From: Aldehydirespirator sp965203635
GTDB lineage: Bacteria; Actinomycetota; Acidimicrobiia; Acidimicrobiales; Aldehydirespiratoraceae
Length of the DNA: 64,000 nt
NCBI GenBank assembly: GCA_965203635.1
Contig: OZ241903.1
Coordinates: 3,100,001-3,164,000, forward strand
Reading direction: 5' to 3'
Part shown: positions 34,575-42,224 of the stretch, piece after piece
Layout: each line of letters opens with the position of its first letter
Numbering within the stretch: the stretch's first letter is position 1
Position numbers and translations under genes: made by a program
The notes under the pieces: model-generated
What the model saw: only the letters and a program-made list of their open reading frames with translations
The model's database searches: none
What the model was told of the DNA's origin: nothing

Positions 34575-35738
34575 CTAAGACTTGTCGGAGCCGACGATCC
34601 ACATGGCGTAGTACTGGGCCCCGCCGCCGTAGGCGTGGCCCAGCGCCCGGCGGGCGCCGTCCACCTGGTGCTCGCCGGCCGCGCCCATCACCTGCAGTGC
34701 CGCCTCGGCGAACCGGATCATCCCGGACGCCCCGATCGGGTTGCTCGACAGCACCCCACCGGAGCAGTTGACCGGCAGGTCGCCGCCGTCGAGCTCGGTC
34801 GCCCCGGACTCCACCATGCGCCAGCCCTCGCCGATGGCGGCGAACCCCAGGCTCTCCAGCCACATCGGCTCGTACCACGAGAACGGCACGTACATCTCGA
34901 CGGCGTCGATCTCGGCTCGCCGGTCGACGATGCCGGCCTGCGCGAACACGTCGTCGGCGCACTGCTCCGACGCGGCCGGCGACACCATGTTGCGGCCGCC
35001 GTAGCTGTTGCTCTCGCTGCGCATGGCCGTGCCGTGCACCCAGGCGACCGGTCCGGGATGGCGGTCGCCGCCCGCCTCGTCGACGAGGACCATGGCGCAG
35101 GCGCCGTCGGAGGACGGGCAGGTCTCGGAGTAGCGGATCGGGTCCCACAGCATCGGCGAGTCCACGACCTGCTCGAAGGTGAGGTCGTGCTGGTGGAGGT
35201 GGGCATAGGGGTTGAGAAGGGCTTGGCGGCGGTCCTTGTGGGCCACCATGCAGCCGATCAGCTCCGGGGCGCCGGTCATCATCATGTAGCGGCGGATTAT
35301 GGGCGAGAAGTAGCCGCCCGCCCCGGCGTTGACCGAGGTGGCGAAGGGCTGCGGGAGCGACAGGGCCCACATCGCGTTGGACTCCGACTGCTTCTCCCAG
35401 CCGATGGTGAGCACGCTGCGGTGGACGCGGCTCTGCACCATCGATGCGGCCACGCATGCTGTCGAGCCCCCGACCGAGCCCGCGGTGTGGACCCGCATGA
35501 TCGGCTTGCCCACCGCTCCGAGCGCCTCGGCGAGGTAGATCTCGGGCATCATCACGCCCTCGAAGAAGTCGGGCGCCTTGCCGATGATCACGGCGTCGAT
35601 GTCGCTCCAGGTCTTGCCGGCCATCTCCAGCGCCCGGTAGGCGGCCTCGCGCAGCAGCCCGGCGATGGACACGTCGCGGCGGGCCGCGGCGTACTTGGTC
35701 TGGCCGACCCCGATGACCGCGGTGCGCTCAGCCGCCAT
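34575..35738 (-). CDS. Thiolase-like protein (acetyl-CoA acetyltransferase/SCP-x type), distal gene
   Basis: 387 residues from ATG 35738. Thiolase superfamily: AVIGVGQTKYA at the N-terminus, GSVGGSTACVAAS where thiolases carry the nucleophile loop, and C-terminal NCSGGVLSSNPIGASG followed by MIRFAEAALQV. The first-loop cysteine position looks replaced by Ser/Gly, as in lipid-transfer or non-catalytic thiolase-like proteins (for example Ltp aldolases). Last gene of the operon DUF35-DUF35-thiolase-thiolase. Such pairs act in acyl-CoA side-chain degradation in actinobacteria; the substrate is unknown here. Separated from its upstream partner by the palindrome array. Confidence 0.82.
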   Translation of the reverse strand: MAAERTAVIGVGQTKYAAARRDVSIAGLLREAAYRALEMAGKTWSDIDAVIIGKAPDFFEGVMMPEIYLAEALGAVGKPIMRVHTAGSVGGSTACVAASMVQSRVHRSVLTIGWEKQSESNAMWALSLPQPFATSVNAGAGGYFSPIIRRYMMMTGAPELIGCMVAHKDRRQALLNPYAHLHQHDLTFEQVVDSPMLWDPIRYSETCPSSDGACAMVLVDEAGGDRHPGPVAWVHGTAMRSESNSYGGRNMVSPAASEQCADDVFAQAGIVDRRAEIDAVEMYVPFSWYEPMWLESLGFAAIGEGWRMVESGATELDGGDLPVNCSGGVLSSNPIGASGMIRFAEAALQVMGAAGEHQVDGARRALGHAYGGGAQYYAMWIVGSDKS

Positions 35739-35758
35739 CAGCCGGCACCCCTCCACGC

Positions 35759-35947
35759 GAATTGGCAGCACAATGCACGCATACCGTGCAAAACGCTGCC
35801 AATTCCCCGGCCGCCGACGAGCCCGTCGCGAATTGGCAGCACAATGCACGCATACCGTGCAAAACGCTGCCAATTCCCCGGCCGCCGACAAGCCCGTCGC
35901 GAATTGGCAGCAGAATGCACGCATACCGTGCAAAACGCTGCCAATTC
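35759..35947. repeat. Nested-palindrome array 1 (three 47-bp elements, 71-bp period)
   Basis: Elements at 35759-35805, 35830-35876 and 35901-35947. Each has perfect 11-bp outer arms GAATTGGCAGC/GCTGCCAATTC, a 6-bp inner stem TGCACG/CGTGCA with loop CATAC, and unpaired ACAA/AAAC between. The 24-bp spacers (CCCGGCCGCCGACGAGCCCG and onwards) are the same in the array. It fills the whole gap between the two thiolase genes. Copy 3 differs by one base in the internal loop. Confidence 0.93.
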
Positions 35948-35959
35948 TTTCCGGCCATG

Positions 35960-37015
35960 TCAGTCGCCCTCCAGCACGCACACCATGTTCTGCTGCAGGC
36001 AGGGCCCCGATGTGGCGTGGGCCACGGCCCGGTCGCCGTCGCCCCGCCAGATCCGCGACGCGGCCTCGCCGATGCGGATGAGGCCCGACGCCATCATGGT
36101 GTTCGCCGCGAGCGCGCCCCCCGAGGGGTTGACGGCGGTGCTGTCCTCGTCCAGGCCGAGGGCGTCGATCAGCAGGTGCTCGGAGGTCGTGAAGGGGCCG
36201 TGCAACTCGGCCAGGTCGATCTTGTCGGCGGCCGCTCCGGCCCGTTGTGCGGCCAGCCGGGTGGAGGCCGACGACGTGAGGTCCCGCACCCCGAGAGTGT
36301 GGGCGTCGCCGCGATGGTCCATCCCCCGGATCCACGCCGGGCGCTCGCACAGGTCACGGGCCCGGTCCCCGGCCGCGAGCACCACCGCGCAGCCCCCGTC
36401 GGCCTCGGCCGGGAGGTCCGACGGTCGCAGCGGGTCGATCGCATACTCCTCGGCCAGGATCTCGGCGACGGACTTGGGGTCGGTCCGCACCGCGTGGGGG
36501 TTGGAGGCCGCGCTGGCCCGGCTGCGGGCCGCGATCTCGGCCAGGCGGCTCTCGCTGACATGGCCTCCCTCCAGTATGAGCCGCGCCGCCAGCGCCTCGA
36601 TCGCGTACGAGTCGGGCCACAGCGGGCACACGTAGTAGGGGTCCATCTGGGTGGCCAGCACGTCGCGCACCGATCCCGGCGACGACTTGCCGTAGCCGTA
36701 CACGAAGGCGGTGTCGATGCCGCCGCACTGGATCTTCACCCATGCCTCGTAGAGCGCCCAGGCGCCGTCCTGCTCGACGTGGCTCTCGCTGATGGGGGGC
36801 ACCGGGCCGGTCCCGTCGATGGTCATGACGAACGAGAACGCCTGCCCGGCCAGGAAGTCCGAGGAGCCCGAGCAGGTGAACCCCATGTCGGACTGGGCCA
36901 GGCCGACGGACGCCTTGGCCTGCTCCATCAGCGGGACCATGAACTCCACCTCGGACTCGCCGGAGATGGCCGCCTCCTGGCGCTGCGCGAAGGCCACAAC
37001 GGCCACGTCGATCAT
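35960..37015 (-). CDS. Thiolase-like protein (acetyl-CoA acetyltransferase/SCP-x type), proximal gene
   Basis: 351 residues from ATG 37015 (371 if ATG 37075). Thiolase-superfamily features: MIDVAVVAFAQ start, TCSGSSDFLAGQAF (about 47-60) at the nucleophile loop with a cysteine, LAELHGPFTTSEH, NPSGGALAANTMMASG and a C-terminal SGPCLQQNMVCVLE. ATG 37015 is chosen because of AGGGTGA about seven bases upstream, the typical MIDVAV N-terminus, and the ATGA overlap with the preceding mini-ORF. It probably works as a pair with the downstream thiolase-like protein and the upstream DUF35 proteins, as in acyl-CoA thiolase/aldolase complexes. Confidence 0.8.
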   Translation of the reverse strand: MIDVAVVAFAQRQEAAISGESEVEFMVPLMEQAKASVGLAQSDMGFTCSGSSDFLAGQAFSFVMTIDGTGPVPPISESHVEQDGAWALYEAWVKIQCGGIDTAFVYGYGKSSPGSVRDVLATQMDPYYVCPLWPDSYAIEALAARLILEGGHVSESRLAEIAARSRASAASNPHAVRTDPKSVAEILAEEYAIDPLRPSDLPAEADGGCAVVLAAGDRARDLCERPAWIRGMDHRGDAHTLGVRDLTSSASTRLAAQRAGAAADKIDLAELHGPFTTSEHLLIDALGLDEDSTAVNPSGGALAANTMMASGLIRIGEAASRIWRGDGDRAVAHATSGPCLQQNMVCVLEGD

Positions 37016-37095
37016 GTCGGCGTCACCCTGCTCATGGCGCTCGAACGTCGGCCATGTTGGCGCTGCCTCGGCCATGGCTGTCGGACGTCGATCAT
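37012..37095 (-). other. Leader mini-cistron (27 codons) before the proximal thiolase
   Basis: ATG 37095 overlaps the DUF35 stop as ATGA and opens a 27-codon ORF beginning MIDV, the same first residues as the real gene. Its TGA (37014-37012) overlaps the true ATG 37015 as ATGA. The words ATGATCGACGT (minus strand) at 37095-37085 and 37015-37005 are the duplicated start, 80 bases apart. Confidence 0.55.
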
Positions 37096-37691
37096 GGGTC
37101 AGTCGCCTCGACGCGGCCGATGCGCTCGTAGTCGGTGATCAACTCGTCGGGCTCGCCGGTGGGCTCCCAGCCCAGGATGTTGGCCGCGGAGGTCTCGAGC
37201 TCGGTGTCGGGCTTCCACACGGCGCGGACTCGCATGCCGATGCGGACCTCCTCCGGCGCGATGTTGATGACGAGGCCCAGGAAGCCCACCGACGCGCCGT
37301 CGAGGACGATCCAGGCGCTGCAGTAGGGAGGCTTGAGGTCGGGGCGCCGCTCTATGGGAACCCGGGTGATGTTGAAGGACTCGACGTAGCCGGTGTCGGC
37401 CAGCTCGACGACCTCGCTGGTGGCCGCACCGGCCAGGGGGCTCACGCCCCGGGGCGGCACGAACACCTGGCCGGTGGCATCGCAGCGCTCGCCGAGGATC
37501 CGCTTGCCGGCCATGGCCCGCAGGTATCTCGACAGCGCCCGGCCCGGTGTGTACGTGTAGGTCATGCGGATGGGCGTGCACACGCTCTCCACCGGTTCGG
37601 CGCCGGTGAGCGCCTCGGGCAGCGTCACCGGCGCGGCCAGGGCAGCCGGCGCGGCCAGCGGGTCACGGGCCTCGGGCCGGTCGGCGCTCAC
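37092..37691 (-). CDS. DUF35 OB-fold protein, thiolase partner (second)
   Basis: 199 residues. N-terminal region with a degenerate rubredoxin-like zinc ribbon (GERCDATGQVFVPPRG; only one Cys of the usual CxxC pairs remains) and an OB-fold (about 95-165, YVESFNITRVPIE, GMRVRAVW). DUF35 proteins partner SCP-x/thiolase enzymes in acyl-CoA metabolism and help bind CoA esters. Start GTG 37691 overlaps the upstream DUF35 stop (GTGA); its own stop overlaps the mini-cistron start, so the operon is tightly coupled. Confidence 0.82.
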   Translation of the reverse strand: MSADRPEARDPLAAPAALAAPVTLPEALTGAEPVESVCTPIRMTYTYTPGRALSRYLRAMAGKRILGERCDATGQVFVPPRGVSPLAGAATSEVVELADTGYVESFNITRVPIERRPDLKPPYCSAWIVLDGASVGFLGLVINIAPEEVRIGMRVRAVWKPDTELETSAANILGWEPTGEPDELITDYERIGRVEATDP

Positions 37692-38140
37692 GCAGTCTCC
37701 TTAGGGATCGGCTCGAAGCCGGCTATGTCGGCGATGTGCCCCTCACGCTCGGTGCGCCACACGACCCGGACCCTCATGCCGGTCGACATCTCGGCCGCGC
37801 TGTCGGCGAACACCGCGTGCAGCATCGAGGTGTCGGCTCCGTCGAGACGTATCAGAGCCCACGCGAACGGCCGGTCGAAGGGCTGCATGGGGCGGGGGTC
37901 GCCGTTCCAGGTCCAGGTGAGGACCTCCCCGGCCTGTCCCACTTCCACCAGCTCGGTGAGCGGTTCGGCGGTGAGCGGGTCGTACTCCTGCGGGGGGCAC
38001 AGCACGGTCCCGTCGGCTCGGCGGATGCCGCAGATCACGCCTTCTCGCAGTCCGGTGAGGAACGCTCCGATCACCGGGCCGGTGGAGCGGGTGAAGGGGT
38101 ATTCCAGTACGAGCGGGGCCTGCAGGACTTCCGATGACAC
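37688..38140 (-). CDS. DUF35 OB-fold protein, thiolase partner (first)
   Basis: 150 residues from GTG 38140. Same family as the next gene: ICGIRRADGTVLCPPQEYDP is the remnant zinc-ribbon segment (CGIxRxxGxxLCPP), followed by the OB-fold with GEVLTWTW and GMRVRVVWRTE. First gene of the four-gene operon. The start is supported by TAACAT (minus strand 38154-38149), eight bases upstream, again a leaderless layout. Having two DUF35 proteins and two thiolases side by side suggests a heteromeric complex. Confidence 0.8.
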   Translation of the reverse strand: MSSEVLQAPLVLEYPFTRSTGPVIGAFLTGLREGVICGIRRADGTVLCPPQEYDPLTAEPLTELVEVGQAGEVLTWTWNGDPRPMQPFDRPFAWALIRLDGADTSMLHAVFADSAAEMSTGMRVRVVWRTEREGHIADIAGFEPIPKETA

Positions 38141-38148
38141 CGCCGTCG

Positions 38149-38154
38149 ATGTTA
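38149..38154 (-). promoter_or_regulatory. -10-like TAACAT of the DUF35/thiolase operon
   Basis: Minus-strand TAACAT eight bases before GTG 38140. No clear -35. Further upstream, 38155-38249 is ordinary GC-rich sequence in which I see nothing. Confidence 0.4.
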
Positions 38155-38249
38155 CGTGCGGCTGGCCGCCGCCCGGCGCATCCCGGCCCGCGATCTGCTC
38201 AGGCAACCGCGCGGGCGGATGCAAGCCCGCCGGGTCGGGGCGGGGTGTC

Positions 38250-38340
38250 TCCCGCTCCTGTTCGCTGCGACCTGAGGGCCGCTCGGGCCACGGCCTCGCC
38301 CGTATGAACCGGATTCGCTCGCCTACCCGCTCGGCCTCTA
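38250..38340 (+). repeat. Dispersed intergenic element, copy C
   Basis: TCCCGCTCCTGTTCGCTGCG, then GGGCCGCTCGGGCCACGGCC, CTCGCCCGTA and CTACCCGCTCGGCCTC. Its right end contributes the stop codon (TAG, 38340-38338) of the minus-strand membrane protein, just as copy D supplies the stop of the quinone oxidoreductase. Confidence 0.75.
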
Positions 38341-39723
38341 GGCACCCAGCAGGAGCAGTAGGCCGATGACGGTGTAGCAGATCATCACGGCCAGCATCGG
38401 GTACTGCGAGCGCATCGCGAGCCGGTGGGGCCAGCGCTCCACAGCCCGGTCGTGGGCCACTGCCACCGCCAGCACATGGCCCACGGCGATGGCCGCGGTC
38501 TGCGTCCAGGCGATGGTGTCGGTGGAGATGGCGGTGAAGTCCACCAGGTAGGTGGCGGTGCCGAAGAGGTCCCATCCCCGGCCGAAGGGGTCGGAGATGT
38601 GGGCGATGATCCACTGGCCCTCCAGCAGCAGATAGCTGAAGTAGTGGGCGATCGTGTAGGCCGCCGCGATGGGCATCAGCGAGGGTGCGAAGGCCTCGGC
38701 CAGCTCCTTCTCGGTGTCGCCGGTGATGGCGGCCATGGCCGCGATGGCGGCCCGGTAGAGCACGAACACCGCGAAGATCACGAACACCAGCCCGACGGTG
38801 TTGACCGCGGTCAGCTCCCAGCCGGTGCGCTGGGCGGCCACATCGAGCCACACCGAGCTGCGGGTGAAGCCGTCGAAGGTGGTGGAGCCGAGCACGACCA
38901 GGATGAAGGCCACCGAGCCCCGCTTGATGGGCAGCGCGGCCAGGCCGGCCAGCGGCGCCCTCAGTCTCAGGGCGCCGCCTTCGCGGTGCAGCGGCGCCAT
39001 GGCCGACAGCTTGGTGAACAGCACCCCGAACCCCTCGGCGTCGCGCAGCCAGCCGCGGCCGAACGCGGCCGCGCCCGCCAGCAACGCGACCGTGTAGGCG
39101 GCCAGGGACACGCCGAGCACCCGGATGTCGGTGTTGTCGTGGAAGGCGAGCTCGAGCCACACGAAGCCGAAGACTGCGGCGGTGGCCCACCAGTGGTTTC
39201 CGGCGCCCCGGTCGGGGTCGGCCGGCAGCGAGCCGCGGAGGTGGGCATTCAGCCGGGCCGAGATCTCGGCGATGGTGCCGAACGGGCTGAGGTGCAGCCA
39301 CACGTCGCCCACGAGCACCGACACGACCTGGAGCCCGACCCAGAAGATGATGTAGATCGCGACCGGCGCGATGTTCACCGACGGGTTGGTGTTGCCCGCC
39401 AGTCCGGCGTAGAGCAGAACACCGAGCGCGAGCAGGCCGAGCGCCCGCACCACGTACGCCTGCACCCGGCAGGCGGTCTGGAACGGCCCGGGCAGGACCC
39501 GCCCGGTCGCGGCGGGCCGGAACTTCGGCGTGTTCCAGAACATGCCCAGGGCCACGAATGAGGCGGCCACCGCGAACGACGCGGCCCAGGCCAGCTGCCA
39601 GAGCGGCACTGGCAGGTCCAGGCGGCCGCCCACGCCGTGCGCGGCCGCGACGTCGGCAGACATCCAGAGCGCGGCGGCGGCCAGCGCTCCCGTTGCCGGG
39701 ATCCGGCGGATGATCCGTCTCAT
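38338..39723 (-). CDS. Polytopic membrane protein of unknown function
   Basis: 461 residues. A signal-like N-terminus (RRIIRRIPATGALAAAALWM) is followed by AHGVGGRLDLPVPLW and about eleven hydrophobic segments spread to the C-terminus (final MLAVMICYTVIGLLLLLGA). I have seen this AHGVGGRxDLP type in actinobacteria, sometimes labelled fenitrothion hydrolase by similarity, but no hydrolase motif is evident and I would not assign that activity. Conserved polar spots include HFSY and DPFGRGWDLFGT. Monocistronic; transcribed away from the tRNA-Val, which lies upstream on the same strand. Confidence 0.75.
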   Translation of the reverse strand: MRRIIRRIPATGALAAAALWMSADVAAAHGVGGRLDLPVPLWQLAWAASFAVAASFVALGMFWNTPKFRPAATGRVLPGPFQTACRVQAYVVRALGLLALGVLLYAGLAGNTNPSVNIAPVAIYIIFWVGLQVVSVLVGDVWLHLSPFGTIAEISARLNAHLRGSLPADPDRGAGNHWWATAAVFGFVWLELAFHDNTDIRVLGVSLAAYTVALLAGAAAFGRGWLRDAEGFGVLFTKLSAMAPLHREGGALRLRAPLAGLAALPIKRGSVAFILVVLGSTTFDGFTRSSVWLDVAAQRTGWELTAVNTVGLVFVIFAVFVLYRAAIAAMAAITGDTEKELAEAFAPSLMPIAAAYTIAHYFSYLLLEGQWIIAHISDPFGRGWDLFGTATYLVDFTAISTDTIAWTQTAAIAVGHVLAVAVAHDRAVERWPHRLAMRSQYPMLAVMICYTVIGLLLLLGA

Positions 39724-39845
39724 GGCAGGAACGGCCCGGGGTCTATGGCGCTCGATGAATACAAGAAGGCCCCGCCCATCACCTACTGTCCGGCCCGCTA
39801 GCGCAGTGGCGGCTGTCCGGCATGACGGCTCTGTGACTGCACCGG

Positions 39846-39919
39846 TGGGCGATACTGGACTCGAACCAGTGACCTCTGCCGTGTGAAGGCAGCGCTCTAG
39901 CCATCTGAGCTAATCGCCC
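39846..39919 (-). tRNA. tRNA-Val (anticodon CAC)
   Basis: 74 bases on the minus strand. Acceptor arms GGGCGAT (5', 39919-39913) and ATCGCCC (3', 39853-39847), discriminator A at 39846, D-arm GCTC-AGATGGCTA-GAGC, anticodon stem CTGCC/GGCAG with loop TTCACAC (anticodon CAC, reads GUG), and T-arm CTGGTTCGAGTCCAG. CCA is not encoded. Confidence 0.95.
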
Positions 39920-40018
39920 TGGGAACGGTCGAGGCTACCAGCACGCTGATGTGAAAGGCCCCGTGCGCCGGGTGCAGCCCTTCCATCCGCCGCCAGACGC
40001 ATCGATGACGTATCTTGG

Positions 40019-40076
40019 TGATATATACAGAAATATCATGGATTTGTATTGCAAGGGCCTGTCTGCACCGTAGGCT
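40019..40076 (+). promoter_or_regulatory. AT-rich island with inverted repeat and leaderless promoter
   Basis: TGATAT (40019-40024) and ATATCA (40033-40038) form a short inverted repeat in an AT-rich patch. Downstream, TTGCAA (40049-40054), 16 bases and TAGGCT (40071-40076) place transcription start at GTG 40083. Possible operator plus promoter. Confidence 0.5.
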
Positions 40077-40082
40077 GGTGGC

Positions 40083-40553
40083 GTGGCGGCATCGGAAGCA
40101 CTCGGCGTCCAGGGAGAGCACACCGCGACCACAGCCGATTCGCCCGCCGTTCCGGAAGCAGCCGCAGTGCCGGCACCGGGCGCGGCGTCGCTACGCCGGG
40201 CCCAGCTCATTCCTGTGGCGCAACTGGTCGCGGTCGTTCTCGGAGTGTTCGCAATCATCTGGAACCAGCAGCAGACCACCGACAGTCTGCGCACCGAACT
40301 GGGCGCCGAGATCACCAGCGTCGAGAGCGAATTGCGCGCCGAGATCATCCGCGTCGAGAGCGAATTGCGCGCCGAGATCATCCGCGTAGAGAGCGAGCTA
40401 GGCGCCGACATCGACGCACTGCGCGCCGAGGTGTCCGCGAACGGTCAGCGCCTGGCGCGCATCGAGGGCTTCCTCGGGATCGGAACCCCGGAGGCCCCTT
40501 CCCAAGTCGAGTCCCCCATGACTGCCCGGCCCGCCACAGAACCGGACGCCTGA
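40083..40553 (+). CDS. Membrane-anchored coiled-coil protein with tandem repeats
   Basis: 156 residues from GTG 40083. Ala/Pro-rich N-terminal 35 residues, a hydrophobic helix (about 43-60, LIPVAQLVAVVLGVFAIIW), then a coiled coil of near-identical units (RAEIIRVESEL, 11 residues, three to four copies) and DALRAEVSANGQRLARIEGFLG, ending in a polar tail. No function recognised. Same general design as the proteins at 20446 and 30669. Its stop overlaps the start of a truncated aspartic protease frame (TGATG). Confidence 0.75.
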   Translation: MAASEALGVQGEHTATTADSPAVPEAAAVPAPGAASLRRAQLIPVAQLVAVVLGVFAIIWNQQQTTDSLRTELGAEITSVESELRAEIIRVESELRAEIIRVESELGADIDALRAEVSANGQRLARIEGFLGIGTPEAPSQVESPMTARPATEPDA

Positions 40554-40648
40554 TGGGAACATTCGCAGTGACCCTGGGTGTCGGCGATCCGCAGGGTCAC
40601 CGGTACAAGAACGTGGAGGTCACGGTCGACACGAGTCGAAGCCGCTAG
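40553..40648 (+). pseudogene. Remnant of a clan AA (retropepsin-like) aspartic protease
   Basis: 31 codons: MGTFAVTLGVGDPQGHRYKN followed by VEVTVDTSRSR and stop. This matches the N-terminus of small bacterial clan AA aspartic proteases, whose next residues should be a VDTGA active site; here the frame breaks at VDTSRSR. The remaining gene is absent in the 66 bases before the convergent amidase stop. Coupled to the preceding gene by TGATG. Confidence 0.5.
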
Positions 40649-40714
40649 TGAGGCAGGTCCTGTCTATTGAGACCGACAATCAGGCTCTAACCGGCTGGTG
40701 ACGCAGCCCCCTGG

Positions 40715-42133
40715 TCACTCCAGATCGGGGGCGATGGGGTTTAGGGCCAGCAGGTCCTCCAGCACGGCGAGGGTCTCCAGCACGGCGAGATCGTCGAGTT
40801 GGTGGCCCACGACCTGCAGGCCGATGGGCACGCCCTCGGTGCTGAACCCGCAGCACACGGTCCCGGCCGGGCGCCGGGCGAGGTTGGCCAGAGGGGTGAA
40901 GCGGAACCAGTTGGGGGTCTCGGTGCCGTTGATGGTGCCGTGCCCGGCCGGCGGGGGTGCCTGGCCCGCGAGGGTGGGCATCAGCAGCGTGTCGTAGCCG
41001 TCCATCATCTCCGCCAGCGCCATGGACAGCTCGCCGGCCTGCCGGCGGGCCTCGTAGATCGACTCCGGCGTGGCCCTCCCGGACACGTACACGTCCTCCA
41101 GCATCACTGCCAGGACGTCGGTCACGTTGTCCCACTCGTCGGTGCCGTACAGGGGGCGGAGCGCCGGGCCTATCAGCCCCCCGAAGAACAGCTGCAGGAA
41201 GGCCCCCGGCACCGCGCTGAGCTCGGTCTGGGCCTCCACGACCTCGACGCCCTCGGCGGCCAGGCGGTCCACCGCGGCCGCGCACGCCGAGGCGATCTCG
41301 GCGTCGACCGGCTCCCCGTCGATCGACGGCGCCCACAGCACCCGGGCCGGCACGCGGGGGCTGTCCAGCGCGGCCCGCCACGACGCCTCCGGCTTGGGCA
41401 GGCTGCGCAGATCAGCCGGATGGGGCCCGACCATGGCGTCGAGGCAGAGGGCCACGTCCCGGATGAGGCGGGCCATCGGCCCCACGCACGACAGGTCGAT
41501 CAGGCCCGACGGCGGCGGTCCGCTCGGTACCCGGCCGTGGCTGGTCTTGATGCCCGACAGCCCGCAGATGGCCGACGGGATGCGGATCGAGCCGCCCCCG
41601 TCGGAGCCGCTGCCCGCCGGGACCATCCCCGACGCGATGGCCGAGCCGGTGCCTCCCGAGGATCCGCCCGGTGAGCGCTCAGGGTTCCAGGGATTGAGCG
41701 TGGGACCGAACCTGGGGTTGTAGGTGTCGCCCATGCAGCCGTGCTCGGGGGTGTTGGTCTTGCCCACGATCACGCAGCCCGCGGCCCGCATCCGGGCCAC
41801 CTCGGTGCAGTCGGAGGTGGCCGGCGGGTCGTCGCGGGTGTACATGGCGCCCCGCGAGGTGTGGAACCCGGCCGCGTCCACGAGGTCTTTCACGCCGATG
41901 GGGATTCCCGCCAGCGGCCCGACCTCGCCGCCGGCGTCGAGGCGCTCATCGATGGCCGCGGCCTGGGCCCGGGCCCCGTCGGCATCCACCGCGACGAAGG
42001 CGTTCAGCACGGGATTCAGGGCCTCGATGCGCCCCAGCGCGTGCTCGGTGACCGCGGCGGCGGTGAGGGTGCGGTCCCGCACCATGGCCGCGAGGGCCTC
42101 CACGGTCACGGTCCGGAAGTCGGGCACATCCAT
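40715..42133 (-). CDS. Amidase-signature family amidase
   Basis: 472 residues from ATG 42133. The Ser-cisSer-Lys catalytic triad is visible: Lys82 in GVKDLVD, Ser158 in GGSSGGTG, and nucleophile Ser182 in GGSIRIP. Cytoplasmic hydrolase of carboxylic amides; the substrate cannot be told from sequence. It is not a GatA by context: no gatC or gatB nearby. GAAAGG about nine bases upstream supports ATG 42133 over ATG 42172. Probably downstream of murF in the same direction with a gap of 91 bases. Confidence 0.87.
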   Translation of the reverse strand: MDVPDFRTVTVEALAAMVRDRTLTAAAVTEHALGRIEALNPVLNAFVAVDADGARAQAAAIDERLDAGGEVGPLAGIPIGVKDLVDAAGFHTSRGAMYTRDDPPATSDCTEVARMRAAGCVIVGKTNTPEHGCMGDTYNPRFGPTLNPWNPERSPGGSSGGTGSAIASGMVPAGSGSDGGGSIRIPSAICGLSGIKTSHGRVPSGPPPSGLIDLSCVGPMARLIRDVALCLDAMVGPHPADLRSLPKPEASWRAALDSPRVPARVLWAPSIDGEPVDAEIASACAAAVDRLAAEGVEVVEAQTELSAVPGAFLQLFFGGLIGPALRPLYGTDEWDNVTDVLAVMLEDVYVSGRATPESIYEARRQAGELSMALAEMMDGYDTLLMPTLAGQAPPPAGHGTINGTETPNWFRFTPLANLARRPAGTVCCGFSTEGVPIGLQVVGHQLDDLAVLETLAVLEDLLALNPIAPDLE

Positions 42134-42224
42134 TGCACGAAGCCTTTCGTCAGTCTTGGATCTCTCGTTCATATCGGCTGGTACATGCGGGACCACCAAC
42201 CAGGGGGATCGACGAGGAGTGCGG

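Noticed and set aside
38338..39723. Membrane protein as a fenitrothion hydrolase
   Set aside because: That label travels by similarity only; no hydrolase active-site motif could be seen.
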